Shown: in pieces, positions 22,553 through 33,030 of the stretch
Layout of the letters: every line of letters begins with the position of its first letter
Position numbering within the stretch: the first letter of the stretch is position 1
Made by a program: the position numbers and the translations under genes
Notes under the pieces: generated by a model
What the model was told of the DNA's origin: nothing
What the model saw: the letters and a program-made list of their open reading frames with translations, nothing else
The model's database searches: none
Assembly: GCA_032622095.1 (NCBI GenBank)
Contig: CP136066.1
Span: forward strand, 183,556,716-183,620,715
DNA from: Siphonodentalium dalli
Lineage: Eukaryota; Mollusca; Scaphopoda; Gadilida; Siphonodentaliidae
Direction: 5' to 3'
DNA: 64,000 nucleotides

Positions 22553-22755
22553 AACCTAATTTCGTTCAAGATATAGTTATATGATATACAATTTGGTAAT
22601 TAATTGAAGTATTTAAAATTTGTCATATGGTTAAATTAACATAAAATTAATACATTTTCATCAACAAATAGCAAAAATCTTATTGATACCATCACTAGCG
22701 TTTGTTCACAGTGCGTTATTTGGATGAGGTTGCTGCTTTAGTTGAGACTCTCCGT
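22553..22755. repeat. Local repeat R2, uninterrupted copy
   Basis: This copy matches the flanks of the MITE at 21320-21821. It has ATAGTTATATGATATACAAT, then CATATGGTTAAATTAAC with a single TTAA at the insertion point. Confidence 0.7.
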
Positions 22756-23857
22756 AGTTTTAGCTAGAACTAGCTACAAGTCCCACAATATTTGTCGAAA
22801 GTCACATATATAGTAACAATAAAGGAACAAAGTTATCCAAATAGTGCAATGAGTCAAAACAGTCCAGCGACCATTTACTTCCATTATGGTCCACATTTTG
22901 CGATACTTATATATCATGGTGATATTGGTGATGAATTGTCAGCTTAATGTAAATGTACAAGCACGCGTGTCCGTTATAGAAACATTATGAAGTTGAATCT
23001 AGTAAATTCCGTATGATTTTAAATAAAAGCTTATAGGGATGAATTAATAGCATCAAACCTCTCTTACTATAAAGTCAAGACGGAGGTGTCATTTGACTAT
23101 AAACTCATGTCCCCTTGTAAAGAGTTGGAACAGAATACGGAAAATAATTCCAACATATTGTTCACTGATTTGGTCATGTGTGTATGTACATTGAGTAAAA
23201 ATCACAAATCAACGTTTCAGACAAGTGGTCCTGCTATGATAATATGAATATGATATTTGGTCTTGTTGTTTCAGATATAATGTTGGTTGGCAAAATTATG
23301 CTGTTAAGAAACTGAACTGTTAGTTTTCTTAAATTATCATTTTCGCGACATTGTCAGTCATAAACAGTACACGATGCAAACATTCAAGAAAATAATATAG
23401 TCTTAAATACTTCAATGATCTGAATGTCTATCTGTTCGCGTTTTTCTCTAAGACCTCTAGATCGATTTCAACCAAATGTGGCGGATGTTATATCGTTAGT
23501 TTTAAAACAAAATGTGATTTAAAAACAAATCAATAAAAAAAACAATTTCGCGGTCGCAAAACGATCGAAATAACAATCTATATTTATATCGGTTTGCATT
23601 ATTTTTCCTACTAAATTATTTTCATATATCTGTGTATAGTGACAAACCCAGGTGATTGACTCACGTGATTCGGCCGACCTAGTACCATTCAGGACTGCTA
23701 CCCTACACCCCAAACGACGCATCCCACGACAAAAGGTGCCACATTATGGGATTCTCACCTCCTGCAGTTGGGCAGAGTTTGGAGTTTGGGTTTGGGAAGA
23801 TCCCCCCGGGAAGATTTGAAAGGGCTGTAAGCCCTCTCCTACAACCCACGGTTGAGT
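22756..23857. other. No gene recognised
   Basis: This stretch is AT-rich with only short frames. No repeat structure was delimited by eye. Confidence 0.4.
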
Positions 23858-23956
23858 GATATAGTGCCGCTGAAGAGCGTTTGTTGAGTTTGGTTGTCAG
23901 TGTTTTCTAGTCATTTGATGCTTGCTTGTGGAGTATGGGTTACATGCCAGGTATGC

Positions 23957-24066
23957 GGCTTATACGGACCCTGGCTCTTACGGACCCTGGCTCTTACGGA
24001 CCCTGGCTTTTACGGACCACCGGCTGATACGGACCCTGGCTTATACGGACCCCGGCTCATACGGAC
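23957..24066 (+). repeat. Tandem TACGGACCCTGGCT repeats, left arm
   Basis: About seven 17-19-bp units of GGCTYATACGGACCC end at CTCAATTAAAATAT. The complementary array lies at 25083-25222, so the two can pair over more than 100 bases. Reading frames here (Tyr-Gly-Pro rich) come from the repeat. Confidence 0.85.
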
Positions 24067-25082
24067 CTCAATTAAAATATGCAATTTTCAAACTTACATT
24101 TATGAATTTAATATATAATTATGATTGTCTTTTCACACATATATCTGTATTAATTGAGAATTTCGGTGATTTTTTTGGTGATTTTCAAACTTATATTTAT
24201 GAATATAGCAGATTTTTTCAGTGATTTTCAAACTTATATTTATGAATTTAATATATAATTATGATTGTCATTTCGCACATATATCTGTATTAATTGAGAA
24301 TTTTTTTGATTTTTGTGGTGATTTTCAAACTTATATTTATGAATTTAACCGATTTTTTAGTTTTTTTTTCAAACTTATATTTATGAATTTAATATATAAT
24401 TATGATTGAATTTTCACACATATATCTGTATTAATAGAGAATTTCAGTGATGTTCTGGCTTGAAAAAGCATTTATTGAATCGCGTTAATTAAATCTCTTC
24501 ATCGTTGTATAAACACGCGCGTGTGATCCCTTTATGTCGTTGTATAAACAGACATGCGGTGATAAATGGTCAGTGAATGGTGATCAGGATGAATCCACTG
24601 AGTTTGATTTGTTACGAAAACATGTTAGTAAAAACACAACTTGTTTCAACTGATTTATTGTCCCTTGTATACACACTCGTGTGTGATCCCTTATATTGTT
24701 TTATAAACAGACACGCGATGATGAATGGTCAGTGAATGGTGATCAGTATGAATCCACTGAGTTTGATTTGTTATGAAAACATGTTAGTAAAAACACAACT
24801 GGTATATATTCAACTGATTTATTTTTGACTGACATAATTCCACAATGACTGAATTGAACCTGAATGTTTTACTTGAGAGCACAACAGCTACTACTCGTCG
24901 GTGAGGATAACTGCCAGCAAACTACTGAAAGAAGCCGCCAAGCTGTACGCCCCAATTTAGATAATGTTCGTCTGATGTTACGTTGTTCCATTTTTGTTAT
25001 CATCAGATTATTTGTTATCTCAGTATGTATGTTGTCAGTATTTTGATTTTATTTAAATAAACATACAAAATGAAATTGTATA

Positions 25083-25222
25083 TTTTAATTGAGGTCCGTA
25101 TGAGCCAGGGTCCGTATAAGCCGAGAGTCCGTATAAGCCAGGGTCCGTATCAGCCGGTGGTCCGTAAAAGCCAGGGTCCGTATGAGCCAGGGTCCGTAAG
25201 AGCCAGGGTCCGTATGAGCCGG
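25083..25222 (-). repeat. Tandem TACGGACCCTGGCT repeats, right arm
   Basis: This array starts with ATTTTAATTGAGGTCCGTA and carries about eight units of AGCCAGGGTCCGTA. It is the inverted counterpart of 23957-24066. A C11 run follows at about 25253-25263. Confidence 0.85.
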
Positions 25223-25745
25223 CATTCATATGTCACCCTAACAGGAAGCAAAGCCCCCCCCCCCATTCCAAAAGCGGACCAGCGAGAAGACTTACCTTGA
25301 TTGTAATACGAGTTCTGTTTGTTTAACTTAGTTGATATCTTTTTATTAGTGGTTTGTTGTGAACTAGTGTCCATGTTAGTGCATGCATGAACTCCGTTGC
25401 CTTAGTCTGTTGTATTCAGGGCTTATACTACGGGCTCAACTCTAGGAAGGGTGTGCAATGCCGGCCGGTTGACTTAAGGTCGGTCGGGGCTCCCCAACTC
25501 TCGGTGGTGCAATGCCCGCCTTACACTCCTATGTGAGTCTCAGAGCCCGTTGATCTGGTTGTGTTATTGCCCAGATGAGGACGCAGCTGAGGCCAGACTG
25601 TTGGTGATATGTCTCTGAAGGTTGTTGCTAGTATTGTGTCTACGTGTATGTACGGGTGTGGCTGAGAGCATGTGTTTAAATTTGTTGGGCCGTTTGCTTA
25701 TTCTACCCCAACCCGCAATCAGGAGCACACCATCAACTTGAAGCT

Positions 25746-25828
25746 ATAAATCGTCTTCTCAGTAAACATATAGCGGCACTATATCATGAACTGTGATGCT
25801 ATATGTTCACTGAAAAGACGATTTATAC
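25746..25828. repeat. Small hairpin with CATATAGCGGCAC
   Basis: ATAAATCGTCTTCTCAGTAA pairs with the downstream GAAAAGACGATTTATA, giving an 83-bp imperfect palindrome that overlaps the right end of the element at 23858. The CATATAGCGGCAC motif is shared with the hairpin at 50203-50302. Confidence 0.6.
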
Positions 25829-27284
25829 CTTTGTCGTAAACAAGTTGCCCTAACTTGATACAGTTTAAGATCATCCGATGAGTCATGGGAACAGAAGACG
25901 CTGTTTTAATACACAAAATGTGTGTTTTTGTCAGAAATATAGAACAACTAACGGGTTCACCGCCAAGACAAAGAAATATAATATAGAAATGTTGATACAT
26001 TTAATGGCCGTTATCGTCATATGTTGTTTGTTATATTATTTGTGACCTCTCAGACTTGTCAATTTGACCTATTGAGAGTGAATAAAGAATTGAATTGAAG
26101 CTGTAGTGTACATATCAAGCACCAATATTATATTAAGCTAAGGAGTTTAATGATTTGTCGCTCGGTATTGCGTTATCACAGGTATTTAAAGCGTTTATGT
26201 CAGTTTAATTACACAAACGGCGCGTCCGAAAATGTTATCGCAGAACAATATCAAGACAACTTCCTTTCCCGCATATCTTTTTTATTTTGTCGAAATATCT
26301 TTGTTAACCATGATTGATGGATGGACATTGAAGAAATTACATTTGTCGTATCTTATAATGTAACTCAATAATTCCGATAACACAATATTGCTGATATTTC
26401 TCTAACGATTGACATAGACTGTAGAATCGAACGCATATAACTGGTTACACTTGAATCATTCGTGGTAGAAATATAAATTTTAACTTCAATTGTTTTTATC
26501 AATTTTGTGATAATTTCCACTTATGTTTGATATTGTAACCAATAATTCATATGACGTCGTTGACTCTACCAATATATTGGTTGTTCAAGAAGTAAACTCG
26601 TCTGCGACTCGTAGACTATTCTTCCTTCCTGACCACTTATTGGCATAGTCAATTCAAGCCATGTATAATATTTTTGTACACGCTTGTTCCTATAAGTCCC
26701 ATGTAGCTGCGGTGCCATATTTACATGACGTTCGCCTCAACCATTAAACAGGAACTGTATAATGGGATCATCATCACACATGGGGAAACAAGCACCCTAT
26801 GTTCCTGAATATCCATTGTACAGTACGTATAGCGTGTGCGATATGCAAATCACTTTACATCGGGGGACACCATTGAGCCCATTGAATTTTTTATCATGGT
26901 GATCCACAGTGAACTATCGTGGATTTCTTACCATTAATAACTAAATATTGATAATTGTCTTGACTTATTCGAACTTTTAATGACAGCTGAATGATAATTT
27001 GTAGAAATTGTAGACCTATGCAATGCGATTTACCATTGCATTCTAGATAATGTGATTACGCGGTGATTACAGGTGATCCAGGATGTGTCGTGGTGATTGA
27101 TTTTCGTGTATATAGCGAGGTTTTGATCAAACTGCCGCCACCATGTTGACTACCATAACAATCGCTAATAAAGCGTTTCGGTGTTGAGTTGCTCACCCAG
27201 AATCACTCTCATAAAAAAAAAAATTCCCCGTGTTGAGTGTTTTGCTTATCACACAGTCTTTACGAACTATATTTTTTGTTTTAA
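25829..27284. other. No gene recognised; possible LINE tail
   Basis: At about 26080-26098 GAATAAAGAATTGAATTG resembles the 3' end of a decayed LINE (polyadenylation signal followed by a simple repeat). Otherwise the frames are short and without motif. Confidence 0.35.
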
Positions 27285-27785
27285 TTAAAGGCACGTGAGG
27301 CCTTAGTTGTCGAAAATATTCATATTTGTTCCAATCACCGTAAACAGAAAAATATTAAAACGCATACAGTTTCGTTCATATATACCATGACCATCGCGTA
27401 AACAGCATGTTATCATAAAGATTTACTATATTTTACCTAAGCAAGAGCCTGATTGTGTTACAGAAGACAGCACAATGCTGCTGGCTAATCACACACAAAT
27501 GGCATAAACGCTCTTTATTCGTTCCATATCAGGAATTCACCAACAAGAACGCTCTTTATGTTCACCATTATAATATAAACAAACACCAGAAAAGTAACTT
27601 TTTATGCTTTTGTTTACATAACAATGGTCAAAGATATGACAATAACATACTGTTTATGCGATATTTCTTATGTGTATACGGACAAAGTTTTTCTACATTT
27701 TGTTGTTCTTTCTGTTTGTGGCGGTTTTTGACGGGTGGAAATATGTTCACATGATACCCACCGCCAAGGCCAACCGTACCTTTAA
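27285..27785 (-). mobile_element. TTAA MITE, family A, full length
   Basis: It runs from TTAAAGGCACGTGAGGCC to CCAACCGTACCTTTAA on the plus strand, so it is inverted relative to 21320-21821. Imperfect foldback halves are present as in other copies. Several point differences from the 21320/48088 pair mark it as older. Confidence 0.88.
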
Positions 27786-28875
27786 GGGATTCTAGGACGT
27801 GTGGCGCGTAATAAACACAGAACTACATGTGTGTTAATGTGTGTGTAGATACGACACTGACGTCAGCGGAATGATAGATTTCTCGTTATATCCTTCCGCG
27901 ATTAAACTCGTGTTGTACCAACATACCCGGTAATGGTCAGACGCACGTTTTGCCAACATTTCCTGGTATTTCAAAATGGATTTTCTCAAAATCTGTCACG
28001 ACTTTTTTGTGAAATTTGGTACAAGCGATTAATGCGACACAATATTTAAGAACCATTAAACATTTGGGTATTATAGTCTCATGTATTTTGCTTCTATGGC
28101 ATGGAAAATATTTGAAATTTCACAATTTATAACGAGTTTTCGGTTTCTGAGAATCTCGATATTAAAAAATGTCGAATGTTAAATTATTTGCGCGTAATAT
28201 CTTTCGTTATTTTTTTTGTTCAAATATTTTTCATGAAATTATTAATCGATGTTTAGAAATAGCTTTATTGGACATTGTGACCATCGGTATGAATGCATAC
28301 ATTCCAGTGTTTATCGGACGCAGTTCATACATATATAATTGTCATACCTGAAAATAGACACCATTACTCTTACATAAATAATAAAGAGCGTTTATTCTTT
28401 ACACTCTCTATCCCAGATGATGTTATTGAGTATATGACAGGTGTGTATTATCGTGAATTATTGGAAGTATTGAGATGTGCTATGTTGAATCACGAGCGGA
28501 CAACCCCCCAGAATGAATTGTCATATTCGATGGAACATATTATGTACACGTAATCACACACGACATTGTGGGTAACAATGTGTCTTTCACACCTTGCTTT
28601 ACCAAATGAATCCTATTATATTCCCGTTCACAGTTATATGCCATTCAGAAAACATATCGATTTAATGTCTGAGCAGAATTAGTTGTTTAACTGGTTAGTA
28701 TCAATTAAGGTTGATAAACTGTGTCATTGTTAGCATTAACACGATAATTAGTTATCCAAAACATGCATACATATTACGTCAGGTCGTGAGACACTCAATT
28801 ATAGAAATTGCTTCGGTGTCATTGTTATAACAACATTACGTAATAACCACTTATCACTCCATTCACACTTACGCT
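27786..28875. other. No gene recognised
   Basis: Two overlapping plus-strand frames (28169-28351, 28293-28553) lack recognisable motifs. The phrase GAATTATTGGAAG at about 28455 recurs beside the ORF cluster at about 31749, but the context differs. Confidence 0.4.
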
Positions 28876-29081
28876 TTGGACATTTTATCAGTTTATCACG
28901 TGATCACTAAATGTGGCAATCGGGTATCCACCGATGCCTGCAATATATTATTTATAATAATTGGACTCATTGATCTCACGTGAATAATACTCTTAGTTGT
29001 TCCAATAAAATAGTTATCAAATTCGATCACCAATAGATTTGACTGTGGAATGTAATGACCTTTAACTTATTTATCGATCTA
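28876..29081. repeat. Duplicated block D1, copy 1
   Basis: This ~206-bp block (TTGGACATTTTATCAG through ATTTATCGATCTA) is repeated almost unchanged at 30149-30354. It is followed here by block D2. It is non-coding. Confidence 0.85.
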
Positions 29082-29400
29082 AAGGGACACTCATTATGAA
29101 TGAATGTTAACAATACAAGCGCACGAATGAAGAGCGTTGAACATATACGAAATTACTACACGAATGAATTGAACCTTGAAATTTATATTTCACATCTTAC
29201 CAACAACAGCTACAGACATAATCATAGTATTATACTGTCTTGTATGTACACACGCATTGACATCATTAAAGGCGGACAATCCACTCACGGTGTGACAACA
29301 GATACGGACATAGGCATAGTGTTATACAGTCTTCTATGTACCCACGCTATGACACCATTAACGTACATTGGATGTTAGGTCTATGACTCTTGAGTATGCA
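29079..29400. repeat. Duplicated block D2, copy 1
   Basis: The block begins TAAAGGGACACTCATTATG and includes two ~95-bp sub-repeats with GACATAGGCATAGTGTTATA and TGACATCATTAAAGG. It matches 30751-31103, and a shorter piece matches 30518-30721. A 92-codon frame is partly kept in the longer copies, but with substitutions at all codon positions. I do not call it a gene. Confidence 0.75.
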
Positions 29401-29836
29401 CCAATCAATGAGCAAATGAGCAAAAAAATGAGCAAATGAGCAAAAAAATGAGCAAATGAGCAAGAAAATGAGCAAATGAGCAAGAAAATGAGCAAATGAG
29501 CAAGAAAATGAGCAAATGAGCAATAAAAATGAGCAAATGAGCAAAAAAATGAGCAAATGAGCAAGAAAATGAGCAAGAAAATGAGCAAATGAGCAAATGA
29601 GCAAGAAAATGAGCAAAAAAATGAGCAAATGAGCAAAAAAATGAGCAAATGAGCAAAAAAATGAGCAAATGAGCAAGAAAATGAGTAAATGAGCAAGAAA
29701 ATGAGCAAATGAGCAATAAAAATGAGCAAATGAGCAAAAAAATGAGCAAAAAAATGAGCAAATGAGCAATAAAAATGAGCAAATGAGCAAAAAAATGAGC
29801 AAATGAGCAAAAAAATGAGCAAATGAGCAAAAAAAT
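29400..29836. repeat. Minisatellite of ATGAGCAAATGAGCAARAAA units
   Basis: About 437 bp of 10- and 19-20-bp units (ATGAGCAAA, with AAAAAA or GAAAA spacers) occur in tandem. The three long minus-strand frames, rich in Leu-Ile-Cys-Ser-Phe, are a by-product of the repeat having few stops. The right flank (29837-29883, CTGTGGTTAAGCAGTCC to GGGCATACCTGTA) resembles the arm of the mariner-type MITE at 15510, so the array may sit inside a related MITE. Confidence 0.9.
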
Positions 29837-30148
29837 GTAATTCTGCTGTGGTTAAGCAGTCCATTATTTAGGGCATACCTGTATGTAGGCCTATCAGTGG
29901 ATGAATAGTCTGCCGGAGAAGTACTGTGTAGACAGGTCTTGTCGGTAAGAGAGTCAGACGAGAAGTGAAGGCTCGGCTATTAAAACATAGTAATGCGATA
30001 GCGAACATCAAACGAGTCTGCGCACGCATATCTGTCAAAAGGATACAATAGCAGTCATTGGTCAATTTATCCCCGGTGTCAGCTCAGTACCCAATCGGGA
30101 CGAAGCCGAAGGTCAACTCATTTTTTTTTGCTCATTATAGTACGTCAC

Positions 30149-30354
30149 TTGGACATTTTATCAGTTTATCACGTGATCACTAAATGTGGCAATCGGGTAT
30201 CCACCGATGCCTGCAATTTATTATTTATAATAATTGGACTCATTGATCTCACGTAAATAATACTCTTAGTTGTTCCAATAAAATAGTTATCAAATTCGAT
30301 CACCAATAGATTTGACTGTGGAATATAATGACCTTTAACTTATTTATCGATCTA
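30149..30354. repeat. Duplicated block D1, copy 2
   Basis: It is near-identical to 28876-29081. It is not followed by block D2 here but by ~160 bp of unrelated AT-rich DNA, so D1 and D2 were shuffled independently. Confidence 0.85.
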
Positions 30355-30517
30355 TGTTAGAACATGGTCTTAACAAAAAACTTGACCATAACAAAAATTA
30401 CCTTACATTTATGCATGAATCTAATTAGACCATACGTAAATATTGTCAGCTTATCGTCTGATGAGCAAATCCGATGTTTATCAAAAATAGTACAACTTCC
30501 AGTTGGTAATTACTCTT

Positions 30518-30721
30518 ACGAATGAAGAGCGTTGAACATATACGAAATTACTACACGAATGAACTGAAATTTATATTTTCACATCTTACCAACAACAGAT
30601 ATAGACATAGTCATAGTGTTATACTATCTTACATGTACCCATGCTATGACATCATTCGAAGGGGCAATACACTCAAGGAGTTAAAGTGACACGAAACAAG
30701 GGACGTGATGTAATATTGGTG
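30518..30721. repeat. Duplicated block D2, partial copy
   Basis: It starts at ACGAATGAAGAGCGTTGAAC and lacks the first ~30 bp of D2. It ends with AAGGGACGTGATGTAATATT, the same end as the full copy at 30751-31103. Confidence 0.75.
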
Positions 30722-30750
30722 TTTGAATCTTAAAGAAACACAAGACACTC

Positions 30751-31103
30751 TAAAGGGACACTCATTATGAATGAATGTTAACAATACAAGCGCACGAATG
30801 AAGAGCGTTGAACATATACAAAATTACTACACGAATGAATTGAACCTTGAAATTTATATTTCACATCTTACCAACAACAGCTACAGGCATTATCATAGGG
30901 TTATACTGTCTTGCATATACACACGCTATGACATCATTAAAGGCGGACAATCCACTCACGGTGTGACAACAGATACAGACATAGGCATAGTGTTATACAG
31001 TCTTCTATGTACCAATGCTATGACATAATTAAAGGGGGATAATACACGCACGGTGTGGAATGTTAAAGTGACACGTGGTAAGGGACGTGATGTAATATTG
31101 GTG
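30751..31103. repeat. Duplicated block D2, full copy
   Basis: It runs from TAAAGGGACACTCATTATG to GTGATGTAATATTGGTG and abuts the 3' side of the minus-strand ORF cluster. The similarity to 29079-29400 extends over the internal 95-bp sub-repeats. Confidence 0.8.
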
Positions 31104-31161
31104 AAACCCCCTCCCCAACTTATAGATATATAACGAAGACGAGAATAACATGTTGATGAAG

Positions 31162-31167
31162 TTTATT
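31162..31167 (-). promoter_or_regulatory. AATAAA polyadenylation signal of the ORF cluster
   Basis: TTTATT on the plus strand reads AATAAA on the minus strand, six bases past the downstream TAA (31173-31175) of the zinc-finger ORF. The position suits a compact transcript end. This rests on one hexamer. Confidence 0.45.
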
Positions 31168-31172
31168 GAAAT

Positions 31173-31742
31173 TTAATCATTGTCTGAATCTTCGACCGTT
31201 AGATTTACTTCTAAGAGTTTCTTGAATTTTCTCATCGCTTCATCTGCAGCCCATTCATTATTTTATCCGTGTTTGGTCAGTTTGACCATTTTCTTCATGA
31301 TCATGGTATGTATGCGTGATGTTTTCAATCGATACTGGTATTCTATTAATCGTCTATAACTTTTGAGAAACAGAGCAAACTCTGTGTCGATGGTATCCTC
31401 TTTTCCCGACATGCTCTCATCTCCCGAAATGCTCTCTTCTTCTTTCACATCATTGGTGACGCGTTTCATCATACTTTTGAATGTGTCCATCTCGTTGACA
31501 CATCGCGCAGCTTTCTTAAGACCGAATACCGTTCTACTACCGACGACATTACCATCTTCTGAATCTGATAGCGTTCCCCGTTCATCTTCATCTGAATCTA
31601 GAACCGCTTCGTCAGATTCATCGGTATCTTCTCCGAAGAGAGTTGGTTTTGTCTCGGACATAACTCCGTGTTTAATCTGTTTATGTCTTTGTAGATTGTA
31701 GTTCGTCGATAAAATAATGCCACATAAATCACACCCGTGCAT
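31173..31742 (-). CDS. Small C2H2 zinc-finger, acidic protein; in-frame stop
   Basis: The 159-codon frame starts at ATG 31742 and meets TAA at 31263-31265. The same frame stays open for about 28 more codons to a TAA at 31173-31175, followed by AATAAA. Residues 4, 7, 20 and 25 (CDLC...HKQIKH) form one classical C2H2 zinc finger at the extreme N-terminus. An acidic Ser/Asp/Glu stretch follows at about residues 36-66, then a basic, helical-looking C-terminus (KSYRRLIEYQYRLK). The ATG overlaps the end of the upstream ORF by 14 bases. Function is unknown. Candidates are a DNA-virus or Polinton-like regulatory protein or a transposon-borne protein. The in-frame stop could be a mutation, a sequencing error or the true end. 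Confidence 0.55.
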
Positions 31743-31923
31743 TATCGCGAATTATTGGAAGAACCATCACTCTTATAAGTAGCGATAAAAAGAGAGAATA
31801 AGGTGTGGTATACAACCGTCGCGCTAAGAGTACGTTCGTCCCGGGGCTAGGGTATAGATATTTGACCGCCGGTGATTCAATTAATGCCAATTTATCAGTA
31901 TGGTACTCTATGTATTCATTCAT
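31729..31923 (-). CDS. Small ORF of the compact cluster, unknown function
   Basis: A 64-codon frame starts MNEYIEYHTDKL. Its N-terminal half is mixed polar (YLYPSPGTNVLLARRL). Its C-terminal half is hydrophobic (FLSLLIRVMVLPI) and could span or attach to a membrane. It begins 7 bases after the upstream ORF ends, and its last codons overlap the zinc-finger ORF start. No family was recognised. The tight packing on one strand without introns is the main reason to think it is real. It could be the N-terminal remnant of a longer protein. Confidence 0.4.
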   Translation of the reverse strand: MNEYIEYHTDKLALIESPAVKYLYPSPGTNVLLARRLYTTPYSLFLSLLIRVMVLPIIRDNARV

Positions 31924-31930
31924 GATTTGG

Positions 31931-32251
31931 CTAATCGTATGACACTGGTCTTTTCATTTTCTTCTTATTATTAGACAAACCTCCAACAGACACTCTCTTG
32001 CTGGTTTGTTTGGACGCTTTACGTGTGTTTGTCAACTTATTTGCTGCAACTTCGGCCTTAGCCATTTCAATCGCTTGAGCGATGGGTGTCACCACGTTAA
32101 TATGTGGTTTTAGAACGTCTTCTTCACTATCACTAGTTTTAGTTCTGTCAATAAAGTATCGACCCTGATTATCTGGTATTAACTTCCCATCAACCATATC
32201 TCTGAAATGTTTTCTCCACATTTCAAGATATCCTCTATATATCTTGTTCAT
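31931..32251 (-). CDS. Small basic-tailed ORF of the compact cluster
   Basis: A 106-codon frame starts MNKIYRGYLEMWRKHF. A tryptophan/aromatic N-terminus is followed by an acidic patch (TSDSEEDVL, residues ~39-47), an Ala-rich helix-like segment (AIEMAKAEVAANKL) and a Lys/Arg/Ser-rich tail (KQTSKR, NNKKKMKRP) that could bind nucleic acid or act as a nuclear localisation signal. No known domain was recognised. It is the most upstream intact ORF of the cluster. Its first codons lie at the boundary of a segmental duplication, and the second copy (37661 onward) retains only the start region. Protein-like but frameshifted sequence continues upstream to about 32460. Confidence 0.5.
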   Translation of the reverse strand: MNKIYRGYLEMWRKHFRDMVDGKLIPDNQGRYFIDRTKTSDSEEDVLKPHINVVTPIAQAIEMAKAEVAANKLTNTRKASKQTSKRVSVGGLSNNKKKMKRPVSYD

Positions 32252-32610
32252 ATCATACTCTTTCGAAGTTAAATGTCAGAATTATGGAGGCATGGACTCA
32301 GTACGAGTGTTAATTGCTTCAAATGTACTTGCTTCAGTGATATAATCCCAACATACAACGTCTCGACTCGTGCAAACAATTTCAATCACAATCTGTCGTT
32401 ATTAATCAGCAGGCAAAGTTTACCACCAGAGTCCTTCTGATTTGCACTTCCGACATGCTATAAAGAGTAGCCTTGGTGTCGTGAAGATGTTTACCAAAAT
32501 CAGACAAAACATTCCACTTTCAACAATTTTTTAGGAGTTTTGAACTTGTATAGTCCTATCTATTGATGTAGAGAAACCCCGCGCTAAATATAGAATGCCG
32601 AACTTTTCAT

Positions 32611-32999
32611 TTAACCCTTTACCCAACAGAAGGGCCCTGTGCCAATGCATTCTCTTATATATGCGAGTCGACCATAGGTCGCCTCGCATATATAAGAGAA
32701 TGCATTGGCTTAACACATTAAAAATTATAAAATTGTTAAAGAATGTAAGAAAAAATGGTAAAAAAAAAATTTTTTAGGCCAATGCATTCTCTCATATATG
32801 CGAGGCGACATCTGGTCGACTCGCATATATAAGAGAATGCATTGGCACAGGGCATAACTGTAACTATCACAATGTGGTCAAGGAGCCGGTTCCAATGATA
32901 TCCATATTTGTATGGTTCTATTGAGACAGACCGAAGATATTTTAGGCTGTTGAAGCTTTATTTGGCCGGTTTTGGCCGGTTTGTTGGGTAAAGGGTTAA
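32611..32999. mobile_element. piggyBac-type MITE with twin hairpins (copy 2)
   Basis: TTAACCCTTTACCCAACA starts it and TGTTGGGTAAAGGGTTAA ends it, so it is inverted relative to 18881-19265. The hairpins lie at 32641-32709 and 32778-32846. It sits just upstream of an IgGFc-type exon, inside the segmental duplication, so it predates that duplication. Confidence 0.88.
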
Positions 33000-33030
33000 A
33001 CTGGTACCCAGCCGGTTTCAGATTCAGAAA

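Larger units (their letters stand above)
23858..25787. mobile_element. Large foldback-like element with TGATATAGTGCCGCT ends
   Basis: TGATATAGTGCCGCT lies at about 23858 and its exact complement ends at about 25787. Within it, opposed arrays of TACGGACCCTGGCT-type repeats occur at 23957-24066 and 25093-25222. Between them are a ~125-bp AT-rich tandem repeat (24085-24430, with CAAACTTATATTTATGAATT) and a ~180-bp direct repeat pair (24480-24800, with CAGTGAATGGTGATCAG). No transposase frame was seen. The boundaries are tentative. Confidence 0.5.

Noticed and set aside
22320-22559. 79-codon ORF
   Set aside because: It is a reading of the ~68-bp minisatellite.
23894-24224. Tyr-Gly-Pro-rich ORFs
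   Set aside because: They are produced by the TACGGACCCTGGCT tandem repeats.
29347-29864. Three long overlapping minus-strand ORFs (up to 168 codons) rich in Leu, Ile, Cys, Ser, Phe
   Set aside because: They are translations of the ATGAGCAAA minisatellite in all frames; no non-repeat coding sequence is present.
29100-31028. Similar 92- and 85-codon ORFs in block D2
   Set aside because: The similarity follows from duplication of the DNA. Differences fall on all codon positions, and the internal 95-bp sub-repeat explains the sequence.
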